Below, piece by piece: positions 1-5,493 of a DNA stretch of 5,493 bases. Positions within the stretch are counted from its first letter, which is position 1, and each line of letters opens with the position of its first letter. Source of the stretch: Candidatus Bathyarchaeota archaeon (lineage in GTDB: Archaea; Thermoproteota; Bathyarchaeia; 40CM-2-53-6; RBG-13-38-9); assembly GCA_030671315.1 (NCBI GenBank), contig DAOUZW010000090.1, forward strand, positions 1 to 5,493. The letters are read 5' to 3'. Made by a program: the position numbers and the translations under genes. Below the pieces are notes generated by a model. That model was not told where the DNA came from and ran no database searches. It was given only the letters and a program-made list of their open reading frames with translations.

Positions 1-348
1 ATCTTTCCGAATCTTATATTTGAGATGTGACTCGGAAGTCCCAAGAAATATCGCTATTCTATCAACTTCACAAGAGGCTGCATTTTCTACATCTGAAATC
101 CGGGCTCTACAGTGAGCGAGAATCTCAGCCTTTAATCCTTCTTTAGATATTCTTCGAACAGCTTCTTTGATATCCCCAGATACGTTTGGATCACCTGCTT
201 CAATCATGTGAATGCCTATCTCATCTAATTTCCTTGCTATCTTTAGTTTCTCCTCTATCGTGAAAGTAACTCCTGGGGCTTGTTCTCCTTCTCGCAAAGT
301 TGTATCGAGAAGGAGTATTTTATGATCAATCGATTTATTTTTCATCAT
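1..348 (-). CDS. Homocitrate synthase / 2-isopropylmalate synthase family protein, N-terminal part (runs off left edge)
   Basis: The visible 116 residues are the start of a DRE-TIM metallolyase (HMGL-like) domain, which condenses acetyl-CoA with a 2-oxo acid. The first strand carries the signature DTTLREGEQAPGV at residues 15-27; by family knowledge D15 is a divalent-metal ligand and R19 binds the 2-oxo acid. IEAGDPNVS follows at about 49-57, AHCRA at about 80-84, and VDRIAIFLGTSESHLKYK at about 96-113. TLREGEQ rather than TLRDGEQ, together with the SHLKYK stretch, fits archaeal homocitrate synthases, and the preceding lysW-lysK genes make homocitrate synthase the best guess. The remaining metal-ligand His residues and the C-terminal regulatory part are outside the window, so isopropylmalate, citramalate or AksA-type synthase cannot be excluded. 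The start is ATG at 348, or the adjacent in-frame ATG at 345, which lies better (5 bases) from GTGA. It begins 2 bases after the lysK stop, so it is the last visible gene of the same operon. Confidence 0.8.
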   Translation of the reverse strand, partial: MMKNKSIDHKILLLDTTLREGEQAPGVTFTIEEKLKIARKLDEIGIHMIEAGDPNVSGDIKEAVRRISKEGLKAEILAHCRARISDVENAASCEVDRIAIFLGTSESHLKYKIRKD

Positions 349-350
349 AT

Positions 351-354
351 TCAC
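351..354 (-). promoter_or_regulatory. Weak Shine-Dalgarno of the homocitrate-synthase-like gene
   Basis: GTGA overlaps the lysK stop codon. It is 2 bases from ATG 348 and 5 bases from ATG 345, so the second ATG is favoured slightly. Only four bases match the consensus, so translational coupling to lysK may matter more. Confidence 0.35.
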
Positions 355-1457
355 TTTGATTTGATTTTATCATGAAGATGAAATAGTCGAGGAATTGCTT
401 CTTGGTACACTTTAATGGCTTCTTGATATTCTGTTAATGAAATATTTTCTTTGTTCGTATGATCAAGATGTGAATCTCCCGGCCCATAGGATACCATGGG
501 AATATTCATAGTTGCACCGAGCTCATTCATGTCGCCTGTACCAGTCTTCCTTAGAAGAGTTGGAGTCCGTTCAGAAAATTTTCGAATTGCATATGTCAAT
601 GATCTTACAAGAATGGAGCTTTTATCTGACTCATAAGCCGGAACACTGCCAAGACATCTCAGCTCAATTTTCATATCTTTGGCTTGTTCGTTTAATTCAT
701 CGACAGTTCTCTTGAGTCTACCAAATATTACTTCAGGTGAGAGCTGGGGAGGCGTACGTATATCAATTTCTGCATCACATTTTGATGGAATCATACTCGA
801 AGATCCCCCTCCAGAAATTTTAGTCAAACATGAGGTTATGGAATAGAAGCGAGATTCAGTATTTTCTTCTTGAAAGTGTTTTTCTCGAATTTCTCTCCAA
901 ATTTCATAGACTTTCTCGATTGCATTATCTGAAAGCCATGGAGCTGATGAATGACCTGTAGAAGTTTTACATTTCAGCAGAAGATGCAAGCTTCCTTTGT
1001 AGCCTATGGTCACATTCCAAGTTCGGCTCGGTTCGCCGAAAATAGCGTAATCTGTTTGGATTTCATCCTCGATCAATTGTCTAACCCCTTTTCCTTGGCC
1101 TTCTTCATCTACCAAACATGCTAAGATTATCTTTCCATTGGGGTCATGAATTTTTGATGCTCCCATTATCATACTTGCGAGAGGGGCTTTCGCATCAACA
1201 GCACCTCTTCCAAATAGGTTATCTCCTTCGAGTTTCACTTCGATTTCTCCTGGAACTGTATCCATATGACCACACAAGAGTAAGGTCGGAGATCCGCTTC
1301 CACGTGTTCCGATCACATTTCCTACTTTGTCTATAGAAACTTCGAATTTGTTTTTTTTAAGTTCCCCAGCAAGATATTCGGCTATATATGCTTCTTCGCC
1401 ACTCGGGCTGTAAAGCCTGAGCATTTCGGTTAATAGATCAACCTCTTGGGTTGGCAT
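351..1457 (-). CDS. lysK: LysK: [LysW]-lysine (or -ornithine) hydrolase, M20 metallopeptidase family
   Basis: This enzyme does the last step of the carrier route: it hydrolyses the amide between the LysW C-terminal Glu and lysine (or ornithine), releasing the amino acid in the cytoplasm. The 368-residue protein has the M20 two-metal layout. CGHMDTVPG (62-70) gives ligand H64 and D66, GRGAVDAKAP (83-92) gives the bridging D88, VDEEG (116-120) gives catalytic E118 and ligand E119, GEPS (141-144) gives E142, and LDHT (331-334) gives ligand H333. The lid/dimerisation domain lies between about 160 and 270 and starts with TGHSSAP around H169. GTGDMNELG (306-314) is the family segment before the last ligand. 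All expected residues are present. I start at ATG 1457 because GGAGG sits 6 bases upstream. A TTG at 1484 in the same frame would add nine basic, unconserved-looking residues. The gene overlaps the end of lysJ by 20 bases, which suggests coupled translation. By similarity alone it could be called ArgE/DapE-like, but the operon decides for LysK. Confidence 0.94.
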   Translation of the reverse strand: MPTQEVDLLTEMLRLYSPSGEEAYIAEYLAGELKKNKFEVSIDKVGNVIGTRGSGSPTLLLCGHMDTVPGEIEVKLEGDNLFGRGAVDAKAPLASMIMGASKIHDPNGKIILACLVDEEGQGKGVRQLIEDEIQTDYAIFGEPSRTWNVTIGYKGSLHLLLKCKTSTGHSSAPWLSDNAIEKVYEIWREIREKHFQEENTESRFYSITSCLTKISGGGSSSMIPSKCDAEIDIRTPPQLSPEVIFGRLKRTVDELNEQAKDMKIELRCLGSVPAYESDKSSILVRSLTYAIRKFSERTPTLLRKTGTGDMNELGATMNIPMVSYGPGDSHLDHTNKENISLTEYQEAIKVYQEAIPRLFHLHDKIKSK

Positions 1458-2637
1458 TTTCTTCCTCCGAGATGACTTGATCAAACGATTCTATGACCAG
1501 ATCAAGTTGTTCTTCTGAGATGACTAATGGTGGCAGAAAACGGACTATATTTCTTCCAGCATCTAATGCTAAAATGCTTTTACGCATTAATCCGCGCAAG
1601 ATATTGAGGACATCAAATCTGAATTCAACACCTATCATCATCCCCATGCCTCGGACCTCACGAATAATTTTGTGTTTATTTTGTAGTTCACTTAGTCTAG
1701 TCATAAAATGACCACCAAGTTTCGAGGCCCTCTCTGGAAGTCGCTCTTCTATTAGCGCATCGATTGCAGCTGACGCTGCAGCACAAACAAGTGGATTTCC
1801 ACCAAATGTTGTTGAGTGCTCACCAAGTCTAAACGATGACATTATCTCTGGGGTTGCAACGGTTATTCCGAGAGGAAGCCCTCCCGCAACAGATTTGGCT
1901 AGGCACATAATATCAGGAGTGATATCAGAGTGCTCACAGGCGAACACTTTACCAGTTCGACCAAAACCTGTCTGCACCTCGTCTGCAATCATAATAGTTC
2001 CTTTTTCATCGCAGATCTGCCTTACATCTTTCATATATCCCTTGGGCGGGATCTTAACTCCTCCTTCTCCTTGGATCGGTTCAACAATTACGGCTGCTGT
2101 ATTTTTGGACAATGCTTCTTCAAGTTTGGCGATTTTCCCGTAGGGTACATGTTTGAATTCAGGCACTAATGGTAAAAATGGTTCTCGGTATTTTTTATCC
2201 CATGTTGCCGATAGTGCACCCATGGTTTTTCCATGGTATGAATTCATCATTGCTATGATCTCTGTTTTGCCTGAAAATTTTCTTGCCAATTTAATTGCAC
2301 ATTCAACTGCCTCTGCACCACTATTCGAGAGGAAAGCTTTCTCCAAACCTTCGGGCAGTATCTGAGTGATTTTTTTCAAAAATTCTGATCTTGAATCGTT
2401 ATATAATGAGCCGTGACAGGAAATGAGAATTTCTGATTGACGTCTTATTGCTTTTACAATTTTTGGATGGCAGTGCCCTAATATTGAAACACCATAACTC
2501 CCAGTGCAGTCAATATATTTTTTGTTATTTATGTCCCAGAGATTTGCTCCTTGACCCTTGACAATTATTAGATCCTTTTTTGCATATACATTGGCTAAGT
2601 GTTTTTGTTCTAATTCAAGTATTTCAGTTTCATTCAT
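1438..2637 (-). CDS. lysJ: LysJ: [LysW]-aminoadipate semialdehyde / glutamate semialdehyde transaminase
   Basis: A class III, PLP-dependent aminotransferase (acetylornithine aminotransferase family) that moves an amino group from glutamate to the side-chain aldehyde of LysW-bound aminoadipate semialdehyde, giving LysW-lysine. It has 399 residues, close to the usual ~395. Visible landmarks are YIDCTGSYGV (41-50), GHCHP (54-58), the phosphate-binding SNSGAEA (104-110), SYHGKTMGALS with Y134 and H135 that stack near PLP, EPIQGEGG (186-193), ADEVQTGFGRTGK (218-230) with D219 contacting the pyridine nitrogen, LAKSVAGGLPLG with Schiff-base lysine K248, TTFGGNP (276-282) and RFLPPLV (366-372). I chose ATG 2637: it overlaps the lysZ stop as ATGA, has GTGAT 6 bases upstream and gives a family-like N-terminus. 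An ATG at 2658 would add seven residues (MRHCDNE) encoded within lysZ and is less likely. ArgD is the paralogous alternative, but the neighbours point to LysJ, which in many archaea serves both lysine and arginine synthesis. Confidence 0.95.
   Translation of the reverse strand: MNETEILELEQKHLANVYAKKDLIIVKGQGANLWDINNKKYIDCTGSYGVSILGHCHPKIVKAIRRQSEILISCHGSLYNDSRSEFLKKITQILPEGLEKAFLSNSGAEAVECAIKLARKFSGKTEIIAMMNSYHGKTMGALSATWDKKYREPFLPLVPEFKHVPYGKIAKLEEALSKNTAAVIVEPIQGEGGVKIPPKGYMKDVRQICDEKGTIMIADEVQTGFGRTGKVFACEHSDITPDIMCLAKSVAGGLPLGITVATPEIMSSFRLGEHSTTFGGNPLVCAAASAAIDALIEERLPERASKLGGHFMTRLSELQNKHKIIREVRGMGMMIGVEFRFDVLNILRGLMRKSILALDAGRNIVRFLPPLVISEEQLDLVIESFDQVISEEENANPRG
1464..1468 (-). promoter_or_regulatory. 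Shine-Dalgarno of lysK, deciding the start
   Basis: GGAGG, 6 bases before ATG 1457, is the strongest ribosome-binding site in the window. It lies within lysJ and rules for the shorter LysK over a TTG at 1484. Confidence 0.8.
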
Positions 2638-3440
2638 TTCGTTATCACAGTGCCGCATTTCTCTTCTATGGATAATGTTATTGGAGACGGTTCTAATCCA
2701 GGTGCAATAGCTACTTTCTTAACTCCAAGATTGATGGCTTCTATAGCTGCATAGATTTTAGTTATCATTCCAGGACCTATTCTTCCAAGCGCATCCTTGG
2801 CTTCAATAAAATTGAGTTTTGGTATGAGTTTCCCGTTAAGTTCAAGTCCTTTCACATCTGTCAAGAGAATTAACATATCTGCTTTTATTTCACCAGCCAC
2901 ATTGGCAGCCATTCGGTCTCCATCCGTGTTTAAGGGTTCGAACTCTGATCCGATTGCTATGGGAGCTATAACTGGCGTGTATTGATTATTTATGAGCAAG
3001 TTGAGAAGATTTGAATTTACTTCGCTGATCTTACCAGTGTACCCTCCTTCGATGATTCTTTTTCGTCCTCTCTCATCTATGATTACTAGTTGTTTTTTTC
3101 TATTGGCTTTTACCAGAGAACCATCTAAACCTGAAAACCCGACAGCATTTACTCCCTGACGTTGTAAGGCAATCACTATTTCTTTGTTTATCTTTCCAGC
3201 CATGACCATAGTGAAGATTTCTACCGTCTCTCTGTCTGTATATCTACTCCTGAAACCTTCTGGAGAAACAACAAATTTCTGCTCTTTTCCAAGCTTTGTT
3301 GCCATTTGGGTTACTTTTGCTCCACCGCCATGGACTATGATAATATTATGATTCTCTGCAACTTTTTTAATATCTTGAACAAAGTTTTCCGAAACGCCTT
3401 TTTCGAGGGTGCTACCTCCAAGTTTCACTACAATGATCAT
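2634..3440 (-). CDS. lysZ: LysZ: [LysW]-aminoadipate (or -glutamate) kinase
   Basis: An amino-acid-kinase-family enzyme (the N-acetylglutamate kinase branch) that phosphorylates the side-chain carboxylate of LysW-bound AAA (or Glu) with ATP, preparing it for reduction by LysY. The protein has 268 residues, the usual LysZ length. KLGGS (6-10) is the ATP-phosphate loop and HGGG (37-40) the substrate-side loop. GFRSRYTDRETVEIF (62-76) has the SRYTD form that I associate with LysZ, where ArgB usually has RVTD. GFSGLDG follows at 101-107, NTDGDRMAANVAG (171-183) lines the substrate pocket, LLTDVKGL (192-199) is at the nucleotide site, GPGM-x-x-K (222-228) carries conserved lysine K228, and CGTVI (262-266) is near the end. 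ATG at 3440 starts the family N-terminus exactly and has GGTG 9 bases upstream, inside the last codons of lysY; the intergenic gap is 6 bases. The lysJ start overlaps its stop by 4 bases. Confidence 0.95.
   Translation of the reverse strand: MIIVVKLGGSTLEKGVSENFVQDIKKVAENHNIIIVHGGGAKVTQMATKLGKEQKFVVSPEGFRSRYTDRETVEIFTMVMAGKINKEIVIALQRQGVNAVGFSGLDGSLVKANRKKQLVIIDERGRKRIIEGGYTGKISEVNSNLLNLLINNQYTPVIAPIAIGSEFEPLNTDGDRMAANVAGEIKADMLILLTDVKGLELNGKLIPKLNFIEAKDALGRIGPGMITKIYAAIEAINLGVKKVAIAPGLEPSPITLSIEEKCGTVITK
2644..2648 (-). promoter_or_regulatory. Shine-Dalgarno of lysJ, deciding the start
   Basis: GTGAT, the 3' half of the archaeal GGAGGTGAT consensus, lies 6 bases before ATG 2637 and within lysZ. 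With the ATGA stop/start overlap it marks 2637 rather than 2658 as the lysJ start. Confidence 0.65.
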
Positions 3441-3446
3441 TTTGAA

Positions 3447-4499
3447 CTACACCGGGTATATCGTAGGAGTCGAAATTCCAGTTCTCTCGTCAACACCAAG
3501 CATTATATTTAGACATTGTACCGCCTGACCTGATGCTCCTTTTATGAGATTGTCTATCGCACTTAACAAAACTAATCTGTTTACGTGTGGATCTATCTCA
3601 AATCCTATGTCACAGAAGTTTGATCCGGTGGTAACTTTGGGATCCGGCAATTGGTGTAAACCTTTTTTATCTTTTACTAGACGAATGAAAGGTTCTTGAC
3701 CATACATTGATCGATACATTTTCCATAGATCCGGTAAGGTCAAATCTTTTCTTGGGTATGTATGGATAGTAGTTAAAATCCCGCGAATCACAGGTAGAGC
3801 ATGGGGCGTAAAGGATATTCTCGGCGCAGTTTTGGTCAGTAATGAAAGTTCTTGTTCTATCTCAGGAATATGGCGATGACCCACAATTTTGTAAGGTCTG
3901 AGTCCGCTTGCTCGTTCAGGATGGTGGGAGACTTTTGTTGGTACGTTCCCTGCACCTGAAGATCCAATTTTTGCATCTACAACAATTCTGTTAGGTTCAA
4001 TAATGTTCTCTTTAATTGGAGGTGCAAGTGCCAGAATGGTTGCAGTCGACATACATCCTGGACAGGCGACGAGTTTTGCTTTCTTGATTTCCTCACGGTG
4101 AAGCTCTGGAAGACCATATACAGCGTCCTTTAGAAATTCAGGATGTGGATGCGTCCACCCATACCATTTAGGATAGCAATTGGGATCTTTTAGCCTAAAG
4201 TCTGCTCCTAGATCAATGACTTTTAATCCGGTTTCTAAGATTTTTGGAACAATTTCTGCTGAGGTTCCATGTGGAATTGCTGCAAATACTAAATCGGAAT
4301 TTGAAGTTATTTCGGAGATATTCAAAGGAGAAAATTTAAGGTCAGTATAACCACGCAGATTTGGGTGTATTCGATGAACATATTCATCGATATGAGTTCT
4401 TGAGACGATCAGAGAAATTTCTACTTTTGGATGTATCAATAGTTCTCGTATCAGTTCCCCCCCGGCATAGCCTGAACCACCTATTATAGAAATCTTCAA
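3447..4499 (-). CDS. lysY: LysY: [LysW]-aminoadipate/glutamate 6-phosphate (5-phosphate) reductase
   Basis: An NADPH-dependent acyl-phosphate reductase of the ArgC family that converts LysW-bound aminoadipyl phosphate to the semialdehyde. The 350-residue protein opens with the Rossmann nucleotide motif GGSGYAGGEL (7-16). AAIPHGTS (73-80) and DLGADFRL (96-103) are typical of the family. The catalytic cysteine is C149 in ACPGCMSTA (145-153), SSGAGN is at 180-185, and the catalytic His is one of the pair in GHRHIPEIEQEL (207-218). The C-terminal KGASGQAVQCLNIMLG (320-335) closes the fold as in ArgC. The residue before the catalytic PGC is Cys (C146) where ArgC enzymes usually have Asn, leaving CxxC at the active site. 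The start codon is TTG at 4499: it places MKISIIGG at the normal N-terminus and has GTGAGG 8 bases upstream. The gene begins 2 bases after the lysX stop. Without context it could be called ArgC. Confidence 0.95.
   Translation of the reverse strand: MKISIIGGSGYAGGELIRELLIHPKVEISLIVSRTHIDEYVHRIHPNLRGYTDLKFSPLNISEITSNSDLVFAAIPHGTSAEIVPKILETGLKVIDLGADFRLKDPNCYPKWYGWTHPHPEFLKDAVYGLPELHREEIKKAKLVACPGCMSTATILALAPPIKENIIEPNRIVVDAKIGSSGAGNVPTKVSHHPERASGLRPYKIVGHRHIPEIEQELSLLTKTAPRISFTPHALPVIRGILTTIHTYPRKDLTLPDLWKMYRSMYGQEPFIRLVKDKKGLHQLPDPKVTTGSNFCDIGFEIDPHVNRLVLLSAIDNLIKGASGQAVQCLNIMLGVDERTGISTPTIYPV
3450..3453 (-). promoter_or_regulatory. Shine-Dalgarno of lysZ
   Basis: GGTG, part of the archaeal GGAGGTGAT consensus, sits 9 bases before ATG 3440 and overlaps the last sense codons of lysY (CCG GTG, then TAG). 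Confidence 0.55.
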
Positions 4500-4501
4500 T
4501 T

Positions 4502-5359
4502 CTACTTCCTCACTTTTTGTATTGCAAAATCCAGCATTAATCCAGGTATATCTACACCAGTTGCTGGAACACTATTTCTGAACTCAGTAGTATAATTCAC
4601 CTCATGTATCGTTAAGCCATTTTCGCTTTCCATCATGTCAACACCATATACTCCTTCACCAAACACTTTAGCTGCTCTAAGGGCAAGTTCTTCCATATTG
4701 CTTGTCACTTTGCAGGATTCTACGTGTCCTCCTCTTGCTGTATTCGTTCGCCAATCATCTTTTGGCGCGTATCTATATATCGCTGCCACAACAGAATTTC
4801 CTATCACAAAGCATCGTATGTCTCTTGATGGACGCTGAATCATCTCTTGAATATAGTAGATTTGATAAATTGGAAACATGTTCTCTCGATCTTCTAGAAT
4901 AGCTTTTGCTGATTCAACATCTCTTAAAGGAGCGACGAGTCTTCCCCAACTTCCTACTACGGGTTTGAGAACTGCAGGATATCCTACCTCATCAAGAGCT
5001 TTTAGAGCTGCTTCAATACTAAATGCAACAACTGTATGCGGAGTTGGAATATTTGCTTCCTCAAGTTTCATTGATGCTAATAATTTATTTCCACATACTG
5101 ACGCAATCTTAGAAGAGTTAATTACAGTTATTCCCTTGTTTTCCAAAAGGGATGTTAGATGTACACTGCGAAAGTAACTCAAACATCTCTGTAAGACTAT
5201 TTCCTCGAAGAGCTCTTCCTGATCCGTATTTTTAATATCGAGATAGAGTTTCTCTGAATCGTGAAGCCCCAATCTTAATGATTTTCTTTTTGCGGCTTCA
5301 ATCAGGAGGCGCTCCTCGGGCCTTAATTGATCATAAAGCATCCCGATGGAGCCGGTCAA
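4502..5359 (-). CDS. lysX: LysX: alpha-aminoadipate (possibly also glutamate)-LysW ligase, ATP-grasp
   Basis: A RimK-like ATP-grasp enzyme that joins the amino group of alpha-aminoadipate to the gamma-carboxyl of the C-terminal Glu of LysW, hydrolysing ATP. The 285 residues match the family length (~280). The N-terminal strand and LYDQLRPEERLL (8-19) are typical, CGNKL (89-93) precedes the ATP-grasp lid, KPVVGSWGRLVA (132-143) holds the ATP lysine and glycine loop, YYIQE (168-172) and RDIRCFVIG (179-187) follow, and NTARGG (206-211) and EVNYTTEFRNSV (253-264) contribute substrate and metal residues, ending in TGVDIPG (267-273). NTARGG, the T-x-EF-R-NSV segment and TGVDIPG resemble AAA-specific LysX, whereas glutamate-specific ArgX enzymes, as I recall them, carry a different loop and a Pro before EF. 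The start is TTG at 5359: it follows the lysW stop with no gap, has GGGGAG 5 bases upstream, and keeps the first strand that the downstream ATG at 5341 would cut away. No second ligase gene sits beside it. Confidence 0.95.
   Translation of the reverse strand: MTGSIGMLYDQLRPEERLLIEAAKRKSLRLGLHDSEKLYLDIKNTDQEELFEEIVLQRCLSYFRSVHLTSLLENKGITVINSSKIASVCGNKLLASMKLEEANIPTPHTVVAFSIEAALKALDEVGYPAVLKPVVGSWGRLVAPLRDVESAKAILEDRENMFPIYQIYYIQEMIQRPSRDIRCFVIGNSVVAAIYRYAPKDDWRTNTARGGHVESCKVTSNMEELALRAAKVFGEGVYGVDMMESENGLTIHEVNYTTEFRNSVPATGVDIPGLMLDFAIQKVRK
4508..4513 (-). promoter_or_regulatory. Shine-Dalgarno of lysY
   Basis: GTGAGG, with GAGG 8 bases before the TTG start of lysY, lies in the last codons of lysX. 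It decides in favour of the non-ATG start at 4499. Confidence 0.65.
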
Positions 5360-5493
5360 TTATTCTCCCCAATCTTCTTTCTCTTTTGTGACTTCGGCTA
5401 ATTCAATTTCTCCTGTGGGTTTTTTCTTAACTTGTAGTTCGAGACCACAGTCTGGACATACAACAATTTCACCATCCAAGGCATCGCTTGGAA
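5360..5493 (-). CDS. lysW: LysW amino-group carrier protein, C-terminal part (start beyond right edge)
   Basis: LysW is a small (~55-residue) acidic zinc-ribbon carrier. The gamma-carboxyl of its final Glu holds AAA (or Glu) while LysZ, LysY, LysJ and LysK act on it. Forty-three complete codons are visible. They include the second zinc knuckle CPDCG (minus-strand codons at 5444-5458), preceded by LDGEIVV, and the diagnostic C-terminus EDWGE followed by TAA at 5362-5360, whose last Glu is the attachment site. About 10-13 N-terminal residues, including the first CxxC pair, lie outside. The visible part has 12 acidic and 5 basic residues. Three lysines in a row (5420-5428) are unusual for a carrier recognised through its acidity. 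It is the first visible gene of the operon, and its last codons supply the lysX ribosome-binding site. Confidence 0.96.
   Translation of the reverse strand, partial: PSDALDGEIVVCPDCGLELQVKKKPTGEIELAEVTKEKEDWGE
5365..5370 (-). promoter_or_regulatory. Shine-Dalgarno of lysX, inside the lysW C-terminal codons
   Basis: GGGGAG lies 5 bases before the TTG start of lysX. It is made by the Trp-Gly-Glu codons (TGG GGA GAA) of the EDWGE motif of LysW. It supports the TTG at 5359 over the ATG at 5341, which has no comparable site. Confidence 0.7.

Noticed and set aside
336..360. ATGATGA near the start of the homocitrate-synthase-like gene as a C box of a C/D sRNA
   Set aside because: No CTGA D box at proper spacing follows; the bases are explained by two adjacent ATG codons.
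1350..1359. Run of eight A then C in lysK (minus strand), matching the slippery heptamer A AAA AAC in frame at K34-N36
   Set aside because: The zero frame encodes a complete, motif-perfect LysK; the -1 frame stops after about 45 codons with no known product, and I see no convincing stimulatory stem. Chance in A-rich lysine codons is the simpler reading.
1458..1484. Longer LysK starting at TTG 1484
   Set aside because: The extra residues are encoded by the ribosome-binding region itself (the CGG AGG codons form GGAGG), so the ATG at 1457 is the better start.
2638..2658. Longer LysJ starting at ATG 2658
   Set aside because: It adds seven residues not seen in the family; the ATG at 2637 has GTGAT at the right distance and an ATGA overlap with lysZ.
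4878..5177. A 99-codon open frame on the plus strand opposite lysX, and several 60-80 codon plus-strand frames opposite other genes
   Set aside because: All lie wholly antisense to well-conserved enzymes, show no recognisable motif, and have compositions expected of a complementary-strand shadow.
5417..5428. AAGAAAAAACCC in lysW as a -1 frameshift site
   Set aside because: The A AAA AAC heptamer is not in the zero-frame phase needed for slippage.
1..5493. CRISPR arrays, insertion sequences, tRNA or rRNA genes, riboswitches, terminators
   Set aside because: Almost every base is in a conserved reading frame on one strand; I saw no direct-repeat array, inverted ends, cloverleaf or intergenic space to hold them.

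Overview
The window is one densely packed, leftward-reading (minus-strand) operon with no gene-free stretch: the longest gap between reading frames is 6 bases. Read in the direction of transcription, from right to left, it holds the end of lysW (carrier protein), lysX (carrier ligase), lysY (reductase), lysZ (kinase), lysJ (aminotransferase), lysK (hydrolase) and the first ~116 codons of a homocitrate/isopropylmalate-synthase-family gene that runs off the left edge. The promoter and the first ~10-13 codons of lysW lie beyond the right edge, and no terminator is present.

These genes form the second half of amino-carrier-protein (LysW) lysine synthesis from alpha-aminoadipate (AAA). The same enzymes can also make ornithine from glutamate. 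LysX attaches the amino group of AAA (or Glu) to the gamma-carboxyl of the C-terminal Glu of LysW. LysZ phosphorylates the exposed side-chain carboxylate, LysY reduces it to the semialdehyde, LysJ transaminates it, and LysK cuts lysine (or ornithine) free and returns LysW. The distal gene, if it is homocitrate synthase, makes the first committed precursor of AAA (acetyl-CoA + 2-oxoglutarate to homocitrate), so the operon would join the entry step of the pathway to its end. Homoaconitase, homoisocitrate dehydrogenase and the AAA-forming aminotransferase are not in the window.

The organism is most likely an archaeon. The LysW route is typical of Crenarchaeota, Thaumarchaeota, Bathyarchaeota-like lineages and Thermococcales, as well as the high-GC Deinococcus-Thermus bacteria. 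This DNA is AT-leaning, which argues against Thermus. Ribosome-binding sites include GGTG, GTGA and GTGAT, complementary to the archaeal 16S rRNA 3' end. The exact lineage cannot be fixed from this piece; a TACK-group archaeon is my guess.

Starts were chosen from ribosome-binding sites and family N-termini. lysX and lysY start with TTG, lysJ overlaps lysZ by ATGA, and lysK starts 20 bases inside lysJ. The window is a known pathway, not an undescribed system. The points most worth checking are the substrate range of the single LysX, the identity of the distal synthase, and a few unusual residues (CPGC in LysY, a KKK patch in LysW).
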